A DNA stretch of 64,000 nt from Prevotella sp. (lineage in GTDB: Bacteria; Bacteroidota; Bacteroidia; Bacteroidales; Bacteroidaceae): the NCBI GenBank assembly GCA_017940545.1, contig JAGAYI010000065.1, positions 1 through 64,000 on the forward strand, written 5' to 3'. The position numbers were made by a program, and so were the translations under genes. Positions 1-7,497 of this stretch are shown here, piece by piece. Under the pieces are notes generated by a model. The model had not been told where the DNA came from, searched no databases, and saw nothing but the letters and a program-made list of their open reading frames with translations. Each line of letters begins with the position of its first letter. The stretch's first letter is position 1.

Positions 1-888
1 CTCAAATTCATCATCAAACATCAGCAACTTTACATTGGTGCTATGACAGTATGGACATCTGGCTTGCCCACTATCAAGGAACTTATGTCTTTCTGCTTTC
101 ATGATGTCAGAAAGCCAATCGCACATTATACCATATGAAGTGTTCTCTGGTTTTAGCGCCATTCGCGGTGCAACTTCATAGGCTTGATTGGCCATATATT
201 TATATGCTTCAGGCAGATAATGGAAATTCTCATACGTACCATCATATTTACTCATCACATCATCTTTATAGAGCTTTTCAAGACCTTCTATTGGGCATTT
301 GAATAGTTCAGACATTTCCCTTAATGATTTGATTCGCTCTAGCAAATCCTCAATCTTTGTATAGGGGAAGTATGACTTTGCAATCTCCATTTCCTTATCA
401 GATGCCGACGCAGAAATATTCGCATCTGGTGCCCCCAATTCCTTGTGTCGTTCCTTTAACCATTTAACCATCAAGGCTGATGCAGTGTTGCCCTCTCCAA
501 TGTGGAATGTTTCCATTTCCATAGACCGTTCCCTGCTAGTAGATTCAATCATTTGAGGAATGAGACGAGCAGGATATTTTTCGATTTCTTTCAAATAGTT
601 TTCCTTAATTTGAGATATAGAACAATTCATGCCCTTACTCAATCGTTCAAGCGTTTCTTTCTTTTCTCTTGCATCCCTATCACTAAGTGTAGAGAAATCG
701 AGTCCCCAAAGAGTTTCTATTTCTTTCGACTTAGTAGGATTACTTTCCTTGAATGATTCCCAATATGTTTTCGATTTAGGTGCGGCATACGAGGGCTGGG
801 GATTAGTCGAGTTCTCCATTTTATCAGCACTGTAATGAAAGTAAAATGCCATTATGGCGAATATAATCGCAAGTATGAACCAAATCAT
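1..888 (-). CDS. Unknown protein with N-terminal membrane anchor and zinc-ribbon half-site, 3' truncated by window edge
   Basis: I read this frame by hand: an ATG at 888 opens 296 codons without a stop and runs off the left edge. The first ~18 residues are one hydrophobic helix (WFILAIIFAIMAF), followed by a charged, helical, mostly soluble body. Near the visible end there is an RCPYCH motif, half of a CxxC zinc ribbon; the second half would lie outside. The start overlaps the stop of the upstream gene by ATGA, which implies translational coupling in a two-gene operon. I do not recognise the family, and no function is proposed. The true C-terminus is unknown. Confidence 0.75.
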   Translation of the reverse strand, partial: MIWFILAIIFAIMAFYFHYSADKMENSTNPQPSYAAPKSKTYWESFKESNPTKSKEIETLWGLDFSTLSDRDAREKKETLERLSKGMNCSISQIKENYLKEIEKYPARLIPQMIESTSRERSMEMETFHIGEGNTASALMVKWLKERHKELGAPDANISASASDKEMEIAKSYFPYTKIEDLLERIKSLREMSELFKCPIEGLEKLYKDDVMSKYDGTYENFHYLPEAYKYMANQAYEVAPRMALKPENTSYGIMCDWLSDIMKAERHKFLDSGQARCPYCHSTNVKLLMFDDEFE

Positions 889-1583
889 AGAATACTGCAA
901 GCAACCATTAAGGAAGTGAATATCAATATAACAAAGGAAACCATACAGCCAGTTCCGCTACCACTATTATTGCTCATGTGATAGTATTTTTCAAATTGTG
1001 GTTTTATGTTTTCAACATCTATCTTTTCCTTATACTCTGGCGAAAGATGCATCTTGGAAATCATTATTAAGGCTTCATTAAAATGATTGCGATCGGCATT
1101 TAAATTCTTCTCCGTTGGTTCAAAATGATAACCTTTAGAGAAAATATTAAGCCAAACTTTTGCATAGTCGTCTCCGTTTATGGTGGTCAACTGCTCGTCA
1201 GAATAGTTTGCGTATAAACCTTTGAGGAAATAATGTAAATGGAAGAATTCACTGCAAACAGTCAATATATACTTCTCTGGTGGTAAAACCATAAGGGCTG
1301 CAGCGACTTTCGTCTTTTCATTTTCCGAAGCGAGGTCTTCCTTAATTTTATCTTTAGCATATTTTGTTAAAATCTCATGACAAACTTTTGCAGCAGCAAT
1401 CTCTTTTCCTGCATTTTCTTTCGTCAGATATATCGAAGGATAAGTTATCAAAGAAGTGTAACCCAATTGGAGCTCTAATGTCTTTTCATTTATGGCTCCT
1501 TCTTTTACCCAAGACTCGAAAATTTCCTGAAGTACAACAAATGAATGTATTTCACTCAATTTATTAACAAAATCCATATCCAT
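885..1583 (-). CDS. Unknown 232-residue protein with C-terminal membrane helix
   Basis: This open frame starts with ATG at 1583 (a second ATG two codons later is equally possible). The product is mostly charged and helical. It ends in a Ser/Gly-rich linker and a hydrophobic C-terminal segment (CMVSFVILIFTSLMVACSIL), so it is probably a tail-anchored membrane protein with a cytoplasmic body. It overlaps the next gene by 4 nt, so the two are co-transcribed and perhaps work together at the membrane. No domain is recognised. The base composition is AT-richer than the host genes further right, as is common in acquired accessory DNA. Confidence 0.75.
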   Translation of the reverse strand: MDMDFVNKLSEIHSFVVLQEIFESWVKEGAINEKTLELQLGYTSLITYPSIYLTKENAGKEIAAAKVCHEILTKYAKDKIKEDLASENEKTKVAAALMVLPPEKYILTVCSEFFHLHYFLKGLYANYSDEQLTTINGDDYAKVWLNIFSKGYHFEPTEKNLNADRNHFNEALIMISKMHLSPEYKEKIDVENIKPQFEKYYHMSNNSGSGTGCMVSFVILIFTSLMVACSIL

Positions 1584-1638
1584 AAGTATTAATTCATTTA
1601 TGACCCATTCAGCACCTAATTGGGTAGTTGATTTTAGA

Positions 1639-1780
1639 AGCGTGGCACTGATATACCACTTCTTCTAATGGAGGCCGTAGGAATTGCCTTGAACTGAGAA
1701 GGAGTAATCAGTCCACGCTATATGCGCGAACCGATACACCGTCCTTGCAGTTCATTGGAAGTTTCCTACGTTTCCATTAG
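1639..1780 (+). ncRNA. Structured RNA candidate (pseudoknot) beside the Abi gene
   Basis: The non-coding stretch 1584-2038 holds two long interleaved inverted repeats. Helix A: 1639-1645 with 1713-1719 (AGCGTGG/CCACGCT), a bulged C at 1646, 1647-1652 with 1707-1712 (ACTGAT/ATCAGT), then 1658-1666 with 1697-1705 (9 pairs, one U.G). Helix B: 1665-1671 with 1774-1780 (CTAATGG/CCATTAG), 1676-1683 with 1763-1770 (CGTAGGAA/TTCCTACG), 1691-1696 with 1749-1754 (GAACTG/CAGTTC). The order A5-B5-A3-B3 is a pseudoknot. The U.G pair would be an A.C mismatch on the other strand, which favours plus-strand RNA. Published comparative RNA work describes an 'abiF RNA motif' near Abi genes; whether this is a member needs a covariance search. 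Exact ends are not known. Confidence 0.6.
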
Positions 1781-1840
1781 CAAGTCGAGCATAACGCTTC
1801 GTTGTTTCAATATGTCTTGAGTCTCTTGCGAAACTTGGTG

Positions 1841-1848
1841 CAAAAATA
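1841..1848 (-). promoter_or_regulatory. Possible -7 box reading left
   Basis: The minus strand reads TATTTTTG, fitting the Bacteroidetes -7 consensus TAnnTTTG. No TTTG is seen 19-20 nt upstream. If used, it would give a ~250-nt leader containing the complement of the structured element before the gene at 1583. Weak evidence. Confidence 0.25.
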
Positions 1849-1922
1849 CAAAAAAAATGGTATATTTGGTATTATTTCTTCAAAAAAATAATCGAATTCT
1901 TGCATATTTGAAGAAAAAACAT

Positions 1923-1930
1923 TATTTTTG
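1923..1930 (+). promoter_or_regulatory. Possible -7 box for the Abi gene
   Basis: TATTTTTG fits TAnnTTTG and lies 108 nt before the Abi start codon in AT-rich DNA. No good -33 TTTG is present at the right distance. Whether the Abi gene is read from here or together with the structured RNA upstream cannot be decided from sequence. Confidence 0.3.
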
Positions 1931-2038
1931 CAATCGAAATGAAGAAGATTCTCGGATAAGATAGTCCGAATCAAACGATAACAGAACCCGTCGGCATCCC
2001 GTAGATCTGCTGGCGGGTCACCTTTTTTATAGACAGCA

Positions 2039-2962
2039 ATGAGCAATCAGAAGCCACGCACAATAGAAGAACAATTTCGCTTACTCCGTTCAAGGGGTAT
2101 GGCGTTTGGCAATGAAGAGAAAGCCAAGCAGTGTTTGGCGCACATCAGCTATTTCCGATTGAAATACTATTGGACAGATATGAGGGATGAAGAAACAGAG
2201 CATGACTTTAAGGAAGATGCCTCTTTCGACGAGGTCATTGCCCGATACAACTTTGACCGCAATCTACGGCTAATTCTCTTTGATGCCATTGAGATAATAG
2301 AGGTAGCACTGAGGGCGAAGATTATCAACCATCTGTCACAGGCAAAAGGTAGCGGACTTTGGTACTTGGATTCTTCTCTTTTTGAGCGTAAGGACTACTA
2401 CGAGGATTTCGTGCTTGACCTCAAACATGAGTTTGACCGTAGCACTGAGCCATTTGCCAAAGAGTATATATCTGAGCACCCTAACTGGGATTGGGAATCA
2501 ATGGATGGTGACAATCCTGATGCGTGGATGATTCTCGAAAGTGCAACCTTTGGCACACTCTCCAAGATGTATAAGAACTTGAAGAGCCAATTGCCAGAGC
2601 GTGCTGCTATTGCCAACGACTTCGGGCTGTATTCTGCTAAAGAATTATCCAGTTGGTTGGAGGCCATTTCGGTACTTCGCAATATCATTGCCCACCACTC
2701 ACGTCTCTGGAACCGAAGTCTTGCCAAACAAGTGACCAATCCCAAAGGACATCGTGACAAGTGGTTACTGAATCCATTAACGGACAATCAGAAGAAGAAA
2801 CAATACGGAGTGATTTCCGCCATGATCTATCTTTGCAATGCAGTATATCCAGAGAACCAGATAAAAGAGAAACTGCTTGCCTTAATTGACAACAACACAA
2901 GCATACCTTATTACAAATACGGATTCACGGGAGACTGGCGAAAGGAACCGATATGGCGGTAA
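2039..2962 (+). CDS. Abi_2 (AbiD/AbiF-type) HEPN abortive-infection protein
   Basis: The 307-residue product matches the Abi_2 family: N-terminal IEEQFRLLRSRG, 'HISYFRLKYYW' near residue 37, the 'YNFDRNLRLILFDAIEIIEVALRAKI' core around residue 70 and, near residue 218, RNIIAHHSRLWNR. The last carries the HEPN ribonuclease signature R-x4-6-H (R..AHH). Proteins of this family protect against phages by abortive infection, probably by RNA cleavage. The length is normal for the family and the ATG at 2039 is well placed. It is a lone gene, preceded by the structured RNA candidate at 1639-1780 that may regulate it or be its target. The specific function here is inferred from family only. Confidence 0.85.
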   Translation: MSNQKPRTIEEQFRLLRSRGMAFGNEEKAKQCLAHISYFRLKYYWTDMRDEETEHDFKEDASFDEVIARYNFDRNLRLILFDAIEIIEVALRAKIINHLSQAKGSGLWYLDSSLFERKDYYEDFVLDLKHEFDRSTEPFAKEYISEHPNWDWESMDGDNPDAWMILESATFGTLSKMYKNLKSQLPERAAIANDFGLYSAKELSSWLEAISVLRNIIAHHSRLWNRSLAKQVTNPKGHRDKWLLNPLTDNQKKKQYGVISAMIYLCNAVYPENQIKEKLLALIDNNTSIPYYKYGFTGDWRKEPIWR

Positions 2963-2986
2963 GCCCGTTAAATTGTATGTATAGGA

Positions 2987-3018
2987 TTTGGTGCTTTCAA
3001 ATAAAAGTATTACCTTTG
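2987..3018 (+). promoter_or_regulatory. Good Bacteroidetes promoter with no clear gene
   Basis: TTTG at 2987-2990, 20 nt, then TACCTTTG at 3011-3018: a full match to the -33/-7 consensus. The downstream DNA to 3427 has no convincing coding frame but holds the diverged repeats at 3038-3279, so it may drive a short non-coding RNA. Confidence 0.5.
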
Positions 3019-3037
3019 CACTTGACAACGAGCCATT

Positions 3038-3279
3038 CTTGCGTCCCGCTGGTAGCAAGCGAGCGGAACTCGAGCGGAAACATGCTGGTGGCTCTGAGTC
3101 GGGAGTTCTTCGCGGAGCGAAGCGACCAAAGGTCGAGCGCATTGATAAGCAAATCACGACAGAATGAGGAAATGAGCCACGAGCTTGCTTGCTTATACCT
3201 TTAGGTGTAAGAACCGTTGCCAGTTCGTCGCTCGGCTTTCTTGCGTCCCGATGGTAGCAAGCCAGCAAAGCTGGAGCGG
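3038..3279. repeat. Two diverged 40-bp direct repeats in the Abi-MATE spacer
   Basis: Copies at 3038-3077 and 3240-3279 both begin CTTGCGTCCCG, continue TGGTAGCAAGC and end GAGCGG; about 32 of 40 positions agree. Each is preceded by a TACCTTT word (3011 and 3197). This occupies most of the 465-bp spacer 2963-3427, where I see no credible gene. Function unknown: remnant of a duplicated element or a small RNA family. Confidence 0.45.
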
Positions 3280-3410
3280 CCGCTTGCCTAAGCAAGAACC
3301 CAGATTTTTCTCAATCTTCCGAACTGCCTTTATTTACAAGAGGTTTGCGATTTCTTCCAAAGTTACGAAATAATTATGAATAATGAATGATGAATGATGA
3401 ATTATTTTAG

Positions 3411-3418
3411 TACCTTTG
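3411..3418 (+). promoter_or_regulatory. -7 box of the MATE gene
   Basis: TACCTTTG fits the -7 consensus and ends only 9 nt before the ATG at 3428, so the transcript would be almost leaderless. The upstream DNA is a simple (TGAATGA)-like repeat without a clear -33 TTTG. Confidence 0.5.
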
Positions 3419-3427
3419 CCACGCAAA

Positions 3428-4756
3428 ATGAATCAGCGAGACCATCAGATACTGCAAATTGCCCTGCCAGCCATTGTGACGAACGTCACGGTTCCGTTAT
3501 TAGGGTTGGTCGATACGGCCATCGTCGGTCACATGGGCGATGCTGCCTACATTGGTGCCGTTGCCGTGGGGTCGATGATTTTCAACCTGGTCTATTGGGC
3601 GTTTGGCTTCCTGCGCATGGGCACCAGTGGTCTGACGGCGCAGGCCTTCGGCCGGGGCAACCATGAGGAAATGCGCCTGTTGCTACGTCGGTCGCTGCTG
3701 ACGGCGCTAAGCGTGGCGGCTGTACTTTTGCTGTTGCAGTGGCCGCTGTGCGAGCTGATGCTCTGGCTTATTGGACCTACGTCCGATGTCCGTCCGCTAT
3801 CCGTTACTTATTTCTATATTGTCATTTGGGGTGCTCCGGCTTCGTTGGGGCTCTTTGCGCTGACCGGCTGGTTCATTGGCAGGCAGAACACCAGGGTCCC
3901 CATGATGGTGAGCATCATTCAGAACGTGGTCAACATCCTTGTCTCGCTCTTGCTGGTCTATGGCTTGGGCATGAAGGTCGAGGGCGTGGCCTTGGGTACC
4001 GTCATTGCGCAGTATGCGGGGTTCGTGCTTGCGTTGTTTTTTGCGGGTCACGAGTTGCGAGGTTCGAGTCACGGGTTACGGGGTGTGAGGTGCGAGAATG
4101 GTTTTCGAAGTCGTCCCCTACGCTCTATGCTAAAAATCAATACCGACATTTTCCTCCGTACGCTGTTTCTCGTCGGTGTCAACCTTTACTTTACGTCGGC
4201 CGGTGCGCAGCAGGGAGCCACCATCCTGGCCGTCAACACGCTGCTCATGCAACTCTACCTGCTCTTCTCCTACTTCCTCGACGGCTTTGCCTATGCCGGC
4301 GAGGCACTTGGCGGACGCTATTGGGGTGCTCAGGACATGACGGCTTTTCGTGACGTGGTGCGGCACCTGTTCCTGTGGGGCGCAGGGGTGACGTTGTTTT
4401 TCACGGCCCTTTATGTGCTGGGCGGCATGCCTTTCCTCCGGCTGCTCACCGACGAGCCGTCGGTCGTTGAGGCTTCGCGTCAGTACGTCTGGTGGGCTTA
4501 CCTCATTCCTGTTGCCGGCGTGGCGGCTTTCGTCTGGGACGGCCTCTTCATCGGCACTACGCAGACGCGCGGCATGCTGCTCTCGTCCGTCGTGGCGGCA
4601 GTGGTATTCTTCGTAGGCACGTTCTTTTTTACAAAAACCATGGAGAACCACGGTCTGTGGCTCTCCATGTTGCTCTATCTGCTCGTGCGAGGCATTGTGC
4701 AGACTATTCTCTATTGGCGTTTCCGTAAGCGTTCCAGGAGATGTTCTCTGTCTTAA
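3428..4756 (+). CDS. MATE family multidrug/sodium efflux pump
   Basis: The 442-residue product is an inner-membrane antiporter of the MATE (DinF/NorM-like) family: about 12 hydrophobic helices, an N-terminal LGLVDTAIVGHMGDAAYIGAVAVG segment typical of the family, and 'RMGTSGLTAQAFGRGN' in the first half. It exports drugs or metabolites using Na+ or H+ gradients. An upstream TTG at 3416 is in frame, but it overlaps the -7 box, so I take the ATG at 3428. Residues ~210-224 (GSSHGLRGVRCENG) come from a simple-sequence insertion (see 4051-4097). The 3' end overlaps the convergent nitroreductase gene by 53 bp. Confidence 0.88.
   Translation: MNQRDHQILQIALPAIVTNVTVPLLGLVDTAIVGHMGDAAYIGAVAVGSMIFNLVYWAFGFLRMGTSGLTAQAFGRGNHEEMRLLLRRSLLTALSVAAVLLLLQWPLCELMLWLIGPTSDVRPLSVTYFYIVIWGAPASLGLFALTGWFIGRQNTRVPMMVSIIQNVVNILVSLLLVYGLGMKVEGVALGTVIAQYAGFVLALFFAGHELRGSSHGLRGVRCENGFRSRPLRSMLKINTDIFLRTLFLVGVNLYFTSAGAQQGATILAVNTLLMQLYLLFSYFLDGFAYAGEALGGRYWGAQDMTAFRDVVRHLFLWGAGVTLFFTALYVLGGMPFLRLLTDEPSVVEASRQYVWWAYLIPVAGVAAFVWDGLFIGTTQTRGMLLSSVVAAVVFFVGTFFFTKTMENHGLWLSMLLYLLVRGIVQTILYWRFRKRSRRCSLS
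4051..4097 (+). repeat. Simple-sequence insertion inside the MATE gene
   Basis: A run of related words (gagttgcgagg, ttcgagtcacgg, gttacgggg, tgtgaggtgcgag) built from g/t-rich 7-9-mers is unlike the rest of the gene. It adds about 15 polar residues to a loop without breaking the frame. Confidence 0.45.
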
Positions 4757-5312
4757 ACTTCTGCTTGGGCTCCGGCTGTTCGTCAGGATAGCCTATATAC
4801 ACCACGCAGAGCGGAACGATATACTCTGGCGTGCCGATGACGTCGGCAATGCCGGCACAACGCTCCATGCGCGGATAGCCGCCCGTCCAGACGGCTCCCA
4901 AGCCCATGGCGTGGGCTGCCAGCAGCAGGTTCTCCGTGGCTGCCGAGACGTCCTGAATCCAGAAGTCGCGGCCAGGGCCCTGCAGGGCTTTCTCCATGTT
5001 GCCGCAGATGACGATGGCCAACGGAGCCTTGCCGAAGCGCTCGCCGCCTAACTTCTCGATGACAGCTGGCTGGGTGGCTACCACGAAGTGCCACGGCTGC
5101 TTGTTGACGGCCGTTGGTGCGGCCATGGCAGCCCGCAGCAAGGTGTCTATTTTCCCTGCCTCCACGGCTTTGTTCTGGTACTTACGAATGCTGGTTCGTG
5201 TCAGGATGTTCTCGATGGCGGCTTTCTTGCCGTGTCCACAGTGCTGTGCCTGTGCCGTTGTCACGCCGAGTGTCATGAGTACAGCGGCGAAAAAGATTCT
5301 CATTGTTTTCAT
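4704..5312 (-). CDS. Secreted nitroreductase-family protein
   Basis: The 202-residue product starts with a clear signal peptide (MRIFFAAVLMTLGVTTAQA), then a nitroreductase fold: RTSIRKYQ near residue 40 (flavin phosphate contact), 'AAPTAVNKQPW' near 65 and 'GLGAVWTGGYP' near 147. FMN-dependent nitroreductases of this type reduce quinones and nitro compounds with NAD(P)H; export to the periplasm is unusual but seen in Bacteroidetes. It lies 63 nt downstream of the paralog operon and may be its last gene. Its 3' end overlaps the MATE gene. Confidence 0.82.
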   Translation of the reverse strand: MKTMRIFFAAVLMTLGVTTAQAQHCGHGKKAAIENILTRTSIRKYQNKAVEAGKIDTLLRAAMAAPTAVNKQPWHFVVATQPAVIEKLGGERFGKAPLAIVICGNMEKALQGPGRDFWIQDVSAATENLLLAAHAMGLGAVWTGGYPRMERCAGIADVIGTPEYIVPLCVVYIGYPDEQPEPKQKFKTENISWNAYGNANRE

Positions 5313-5375
5313 TTTTTTGTACTATTACATATTACATATACAGACAATTAAACCGAGAGGACAAAACTTTCGGCT

Positions 5376-7454
5376 TTATTTCATTACTTTGATGACGGCA
5401 TTGGTGCCGTTCAGTTTCTTGCCGTTGTTGCTCTCGCTGATGCCGCGTATGCGCAGTTCCCTCATGCTGGAGCAGCCGTTGAAGGCGTCGGCCGAGCATT
5501 GCGGTTTCTTGCCGCTGCACGTGGCAACGGTCAGCTTCTTGCAGTTGCGGAAGGCGTTTTTGTTGATGTTCGTCTTGTCGCCGGGTATGGTGACGCTGGT
5601 CAGTCCCGTGTTCAGGAAGGCATCCCCGGCAATGCCGAGTATCGACGTGGGAATATCTACCGCGGTCAGCTTCGTCTGGTCGGCAAAGGCCTTCGGCCCG
5701 ATGCCCACCACCTGATACTCCTTGCCGCCGTGCTTCACCTTGGTCGGAATCTTGACGTGGCCCTCGTAGATGCCGCGCACCTCGCCTGTCACCTCGACGG
5801 TCTTGTCAGACAGGATTTTGTAGTTCATCTTGTCGGCGGTGAACACCAGGCCGGTGTTGCCCGTCGTCGCGGTTCCTGACGTTGATATGCCGTACTTCTT
5901 GGCCAGCTTCTTGACGTCGAAAGCCTGTATCTTCTGTTGTCCGTTGGCACTGACGGTCGATGCCTGTCCTGGCTTCAGAGTCACCTTCTTGCTGGTTTTC
6001 TTGCTCGTCACTTCCATGGAGCCGGTGAGCAGATAGACGCGTGACGTCTTGCCGTCGTCCTCAGCCACATAGATGGTACCCTTGGGGTAGGCGGAACAGT
6101 TGGATAGTTCGATGGTGGGCCTTACCTTGTTTACATGTTTCAGATGCTGTCCCACGATGCTTCCCTTATGCACGTACCAACGGCTGTTGCCGTTGGCCAG
6201 CGGTGCACAGATAACGGTTGAGTTGGGCTTGACGGTGACGGTGTTCTCCTGGTCGCCGTAAAAGAGCGTCACCTCACCGTCAGACTTGGTGATGATGTAG
6301 TCGTAGAAATAATAGGGGTCCAGTGCTGACATACTTGCAAAATTGCCGTGGCCGTCCTTACACCGTTGCCCAACGCTGCCATTGACGTGCAGCACATCGT
6401 AGCCGCTGTACGGCTTCTTGCATACGGGACAGTTCTCGTCAGGCGCAATGTCGTTCCACTTGAAATTGCCGGGCGTATTGGTGTTGACAGGTGTCGAGGG
6501 CGTTGACGACGAGTACTCATAGTCTGCCATTCGGTCACCCACATACAGCTTGACAATGATGTCTATATCAGAATCTGCTCCCTTGTGAGGCACCTGGTAG
6601 TGGATGAATACCTCCACGTATTCGGCATCACTGGGTACCCTGAAGGATTTCGAGGTAGTGGTTGTCTGTTCCGTCTGGTACATGATACCCATCATGTTAG
6701 GCATTTGTCCTTTCTTCTGGTAATCAAACACGATGCCGAGGCGGGGTGTGCCTTCTCCCTTCACCTTCGAGAGATCGACGCTGATTGTTGCTCCTGGCTG
6801 TACGATACCCTTGATTTTCTGGAGGTAGTCGTCATGCCCCCATTGGTCGTGTGTGACGTTTGCCTTCTCCTTTTTCAGGACGGTACCGCCGGCAATGCTG
6901 TACTTCATGGTGTGTCCTTCGCAGGTGGCCTGGTCCCTGTACGTCTTGGCGGGATTCACGGAAGTGCTCTCGTCGGGTCTGTTAGGTGTCGTCGTGTTCT
7001 CTTTCACCACGTTCCAGGTCACTTCGCTGGTAAGTTTGGTTCTCCACGAGCGGTACGACATAAATATGCTGACTTTTGTGGCATTGCCGGGCACGCTGAC
7101 GGAAACGGAACACGAGCCGTCGCCTTTCTTCACATCTTCCTTTATCTGCCCGTCGTCAGTATGGATGAGGGTCGAAATGGTCACCTCCTTGAACGTCGCA
7201 AGACCCTGCATTTTCTTGCACGAGGCCGTGACCGTAGTGCCCGATTTTACCTCACCTTCGATGTTTACCAGCATTTCTGCATAGGGTGCACCGCCAATGA
7301 CAGGCTCGTCTTTCTTCGTTACCTTACCACCGGAGAAACTATATTCCATCTTCACCCCGTGGCGTTGCATGGTGCCGGTATAGCTCTCTGCCGCGGCGCC
7401 TGCTGCCCATAGCAGCAGGGCGAGTGTCAGAAATAAGCCATAAAATCTTCTCAT
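5376..7454 (-). CDS. Secreted mosaic protein 1: two beta domains, FecR-like segment, BspA-type leucine-rich end
   Basis: The 692-residue protein has a signal peptide (LFLTLALLLWAAGAAAES). It holds two copies of an N-terminal beta domain (MEYSFSGGKV near 34, MKYSIAGGTV near 183), a zinc-ribbon-like CPVCKKPYSG near 340, a FecR-like segment (YLLTGSMEVTSKK, then LKPGQAS) around 475-500 and a C-terminal BspA/LRR_5 module (YQVVGIGPKAFAD, IPGDKTNINKNAF) from ~545. It is the last of six tandem paralogs. It is probably a cell-surface or periplasmic adhesin-like protein; function unknown. The LRR module is nearly the same as in the paralogs at 10973 and 12400. Confidence 0.85.
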   Translation of the reverse strand: MRRFYGLFLTLALLLWAAGAAAESYTGTMQRHGVKMEYSFSGGKVTKKDEPVIGGAPYAEMLVNIEGEVKSGTTVTASCKKMQGLATFKEVTISTLIHTDDGQIKEDVKKGDGSCSVSVSVPGNATKVSIFMSYRSWRTKLTSEVTWNVVKENTTTPNRPDESTSVNPAKTYRDQATCEGHTMKYSIAGGTVLKKEKANVTHDQWGHDDYLQKIKGIVQPGATISVDLSKVKGEGTPRLGIVFDYQKKGQMPNMMGIMYQTEQTTTTSKSFRVPSDAEYVEVFIHYQVPHKGADSDIDIIVKLYVGDRMADYEYSSSTPSTPVNTNTPGNFKWNDIAPDENCPVCKKPYSGYDVLHVNGSVGQRCKDGHGNFASMSALDPYYFYDYIITKSDGEVTLFYGDQENTVTVKPNSTVICAPLANGNSRWYVHKGSIVGQHLKHVNKVRPTIELSNCSAYPKGTIYVAEDDGKTSRVYLLTGSMEVTSKKTSKKVTLKPGQASTVSANGQQKIQAFDVKKLAKKYGISTSGTATTGNTGLVFTADKMNYKILSDKTVEVTGEVRGIYEGHVKIPTKVKHGGKEYQVVGIGPKAFADQTKLTAVDIPTSILGIAGDAFLNTGLTSVTIPGDKTNINKNAFRNCKKLTVATCSGKKPQCSADAFNGCSSMRELRIRGISESNNGKKLNGTNAVIKVMK

Positions 7455-7497
7455 AATTATGATGTTTTTTGTTATTCTGTTTCGTTATCGTTATTGA

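Noticed and set aside
1807..2046. 79-codon minus-strand frame before the Abi gene
   Set aside because: AT-rich, Phe/Tyr-heavy product without signals; the stretch looks like promoter and RNA-flanking DNA.
3394..3666. 90-codon frame overlapping the MATE start
   Set aside because: Out-of-frame shadow of the MATE gene, Arg/His/Cys-rich and without family features.
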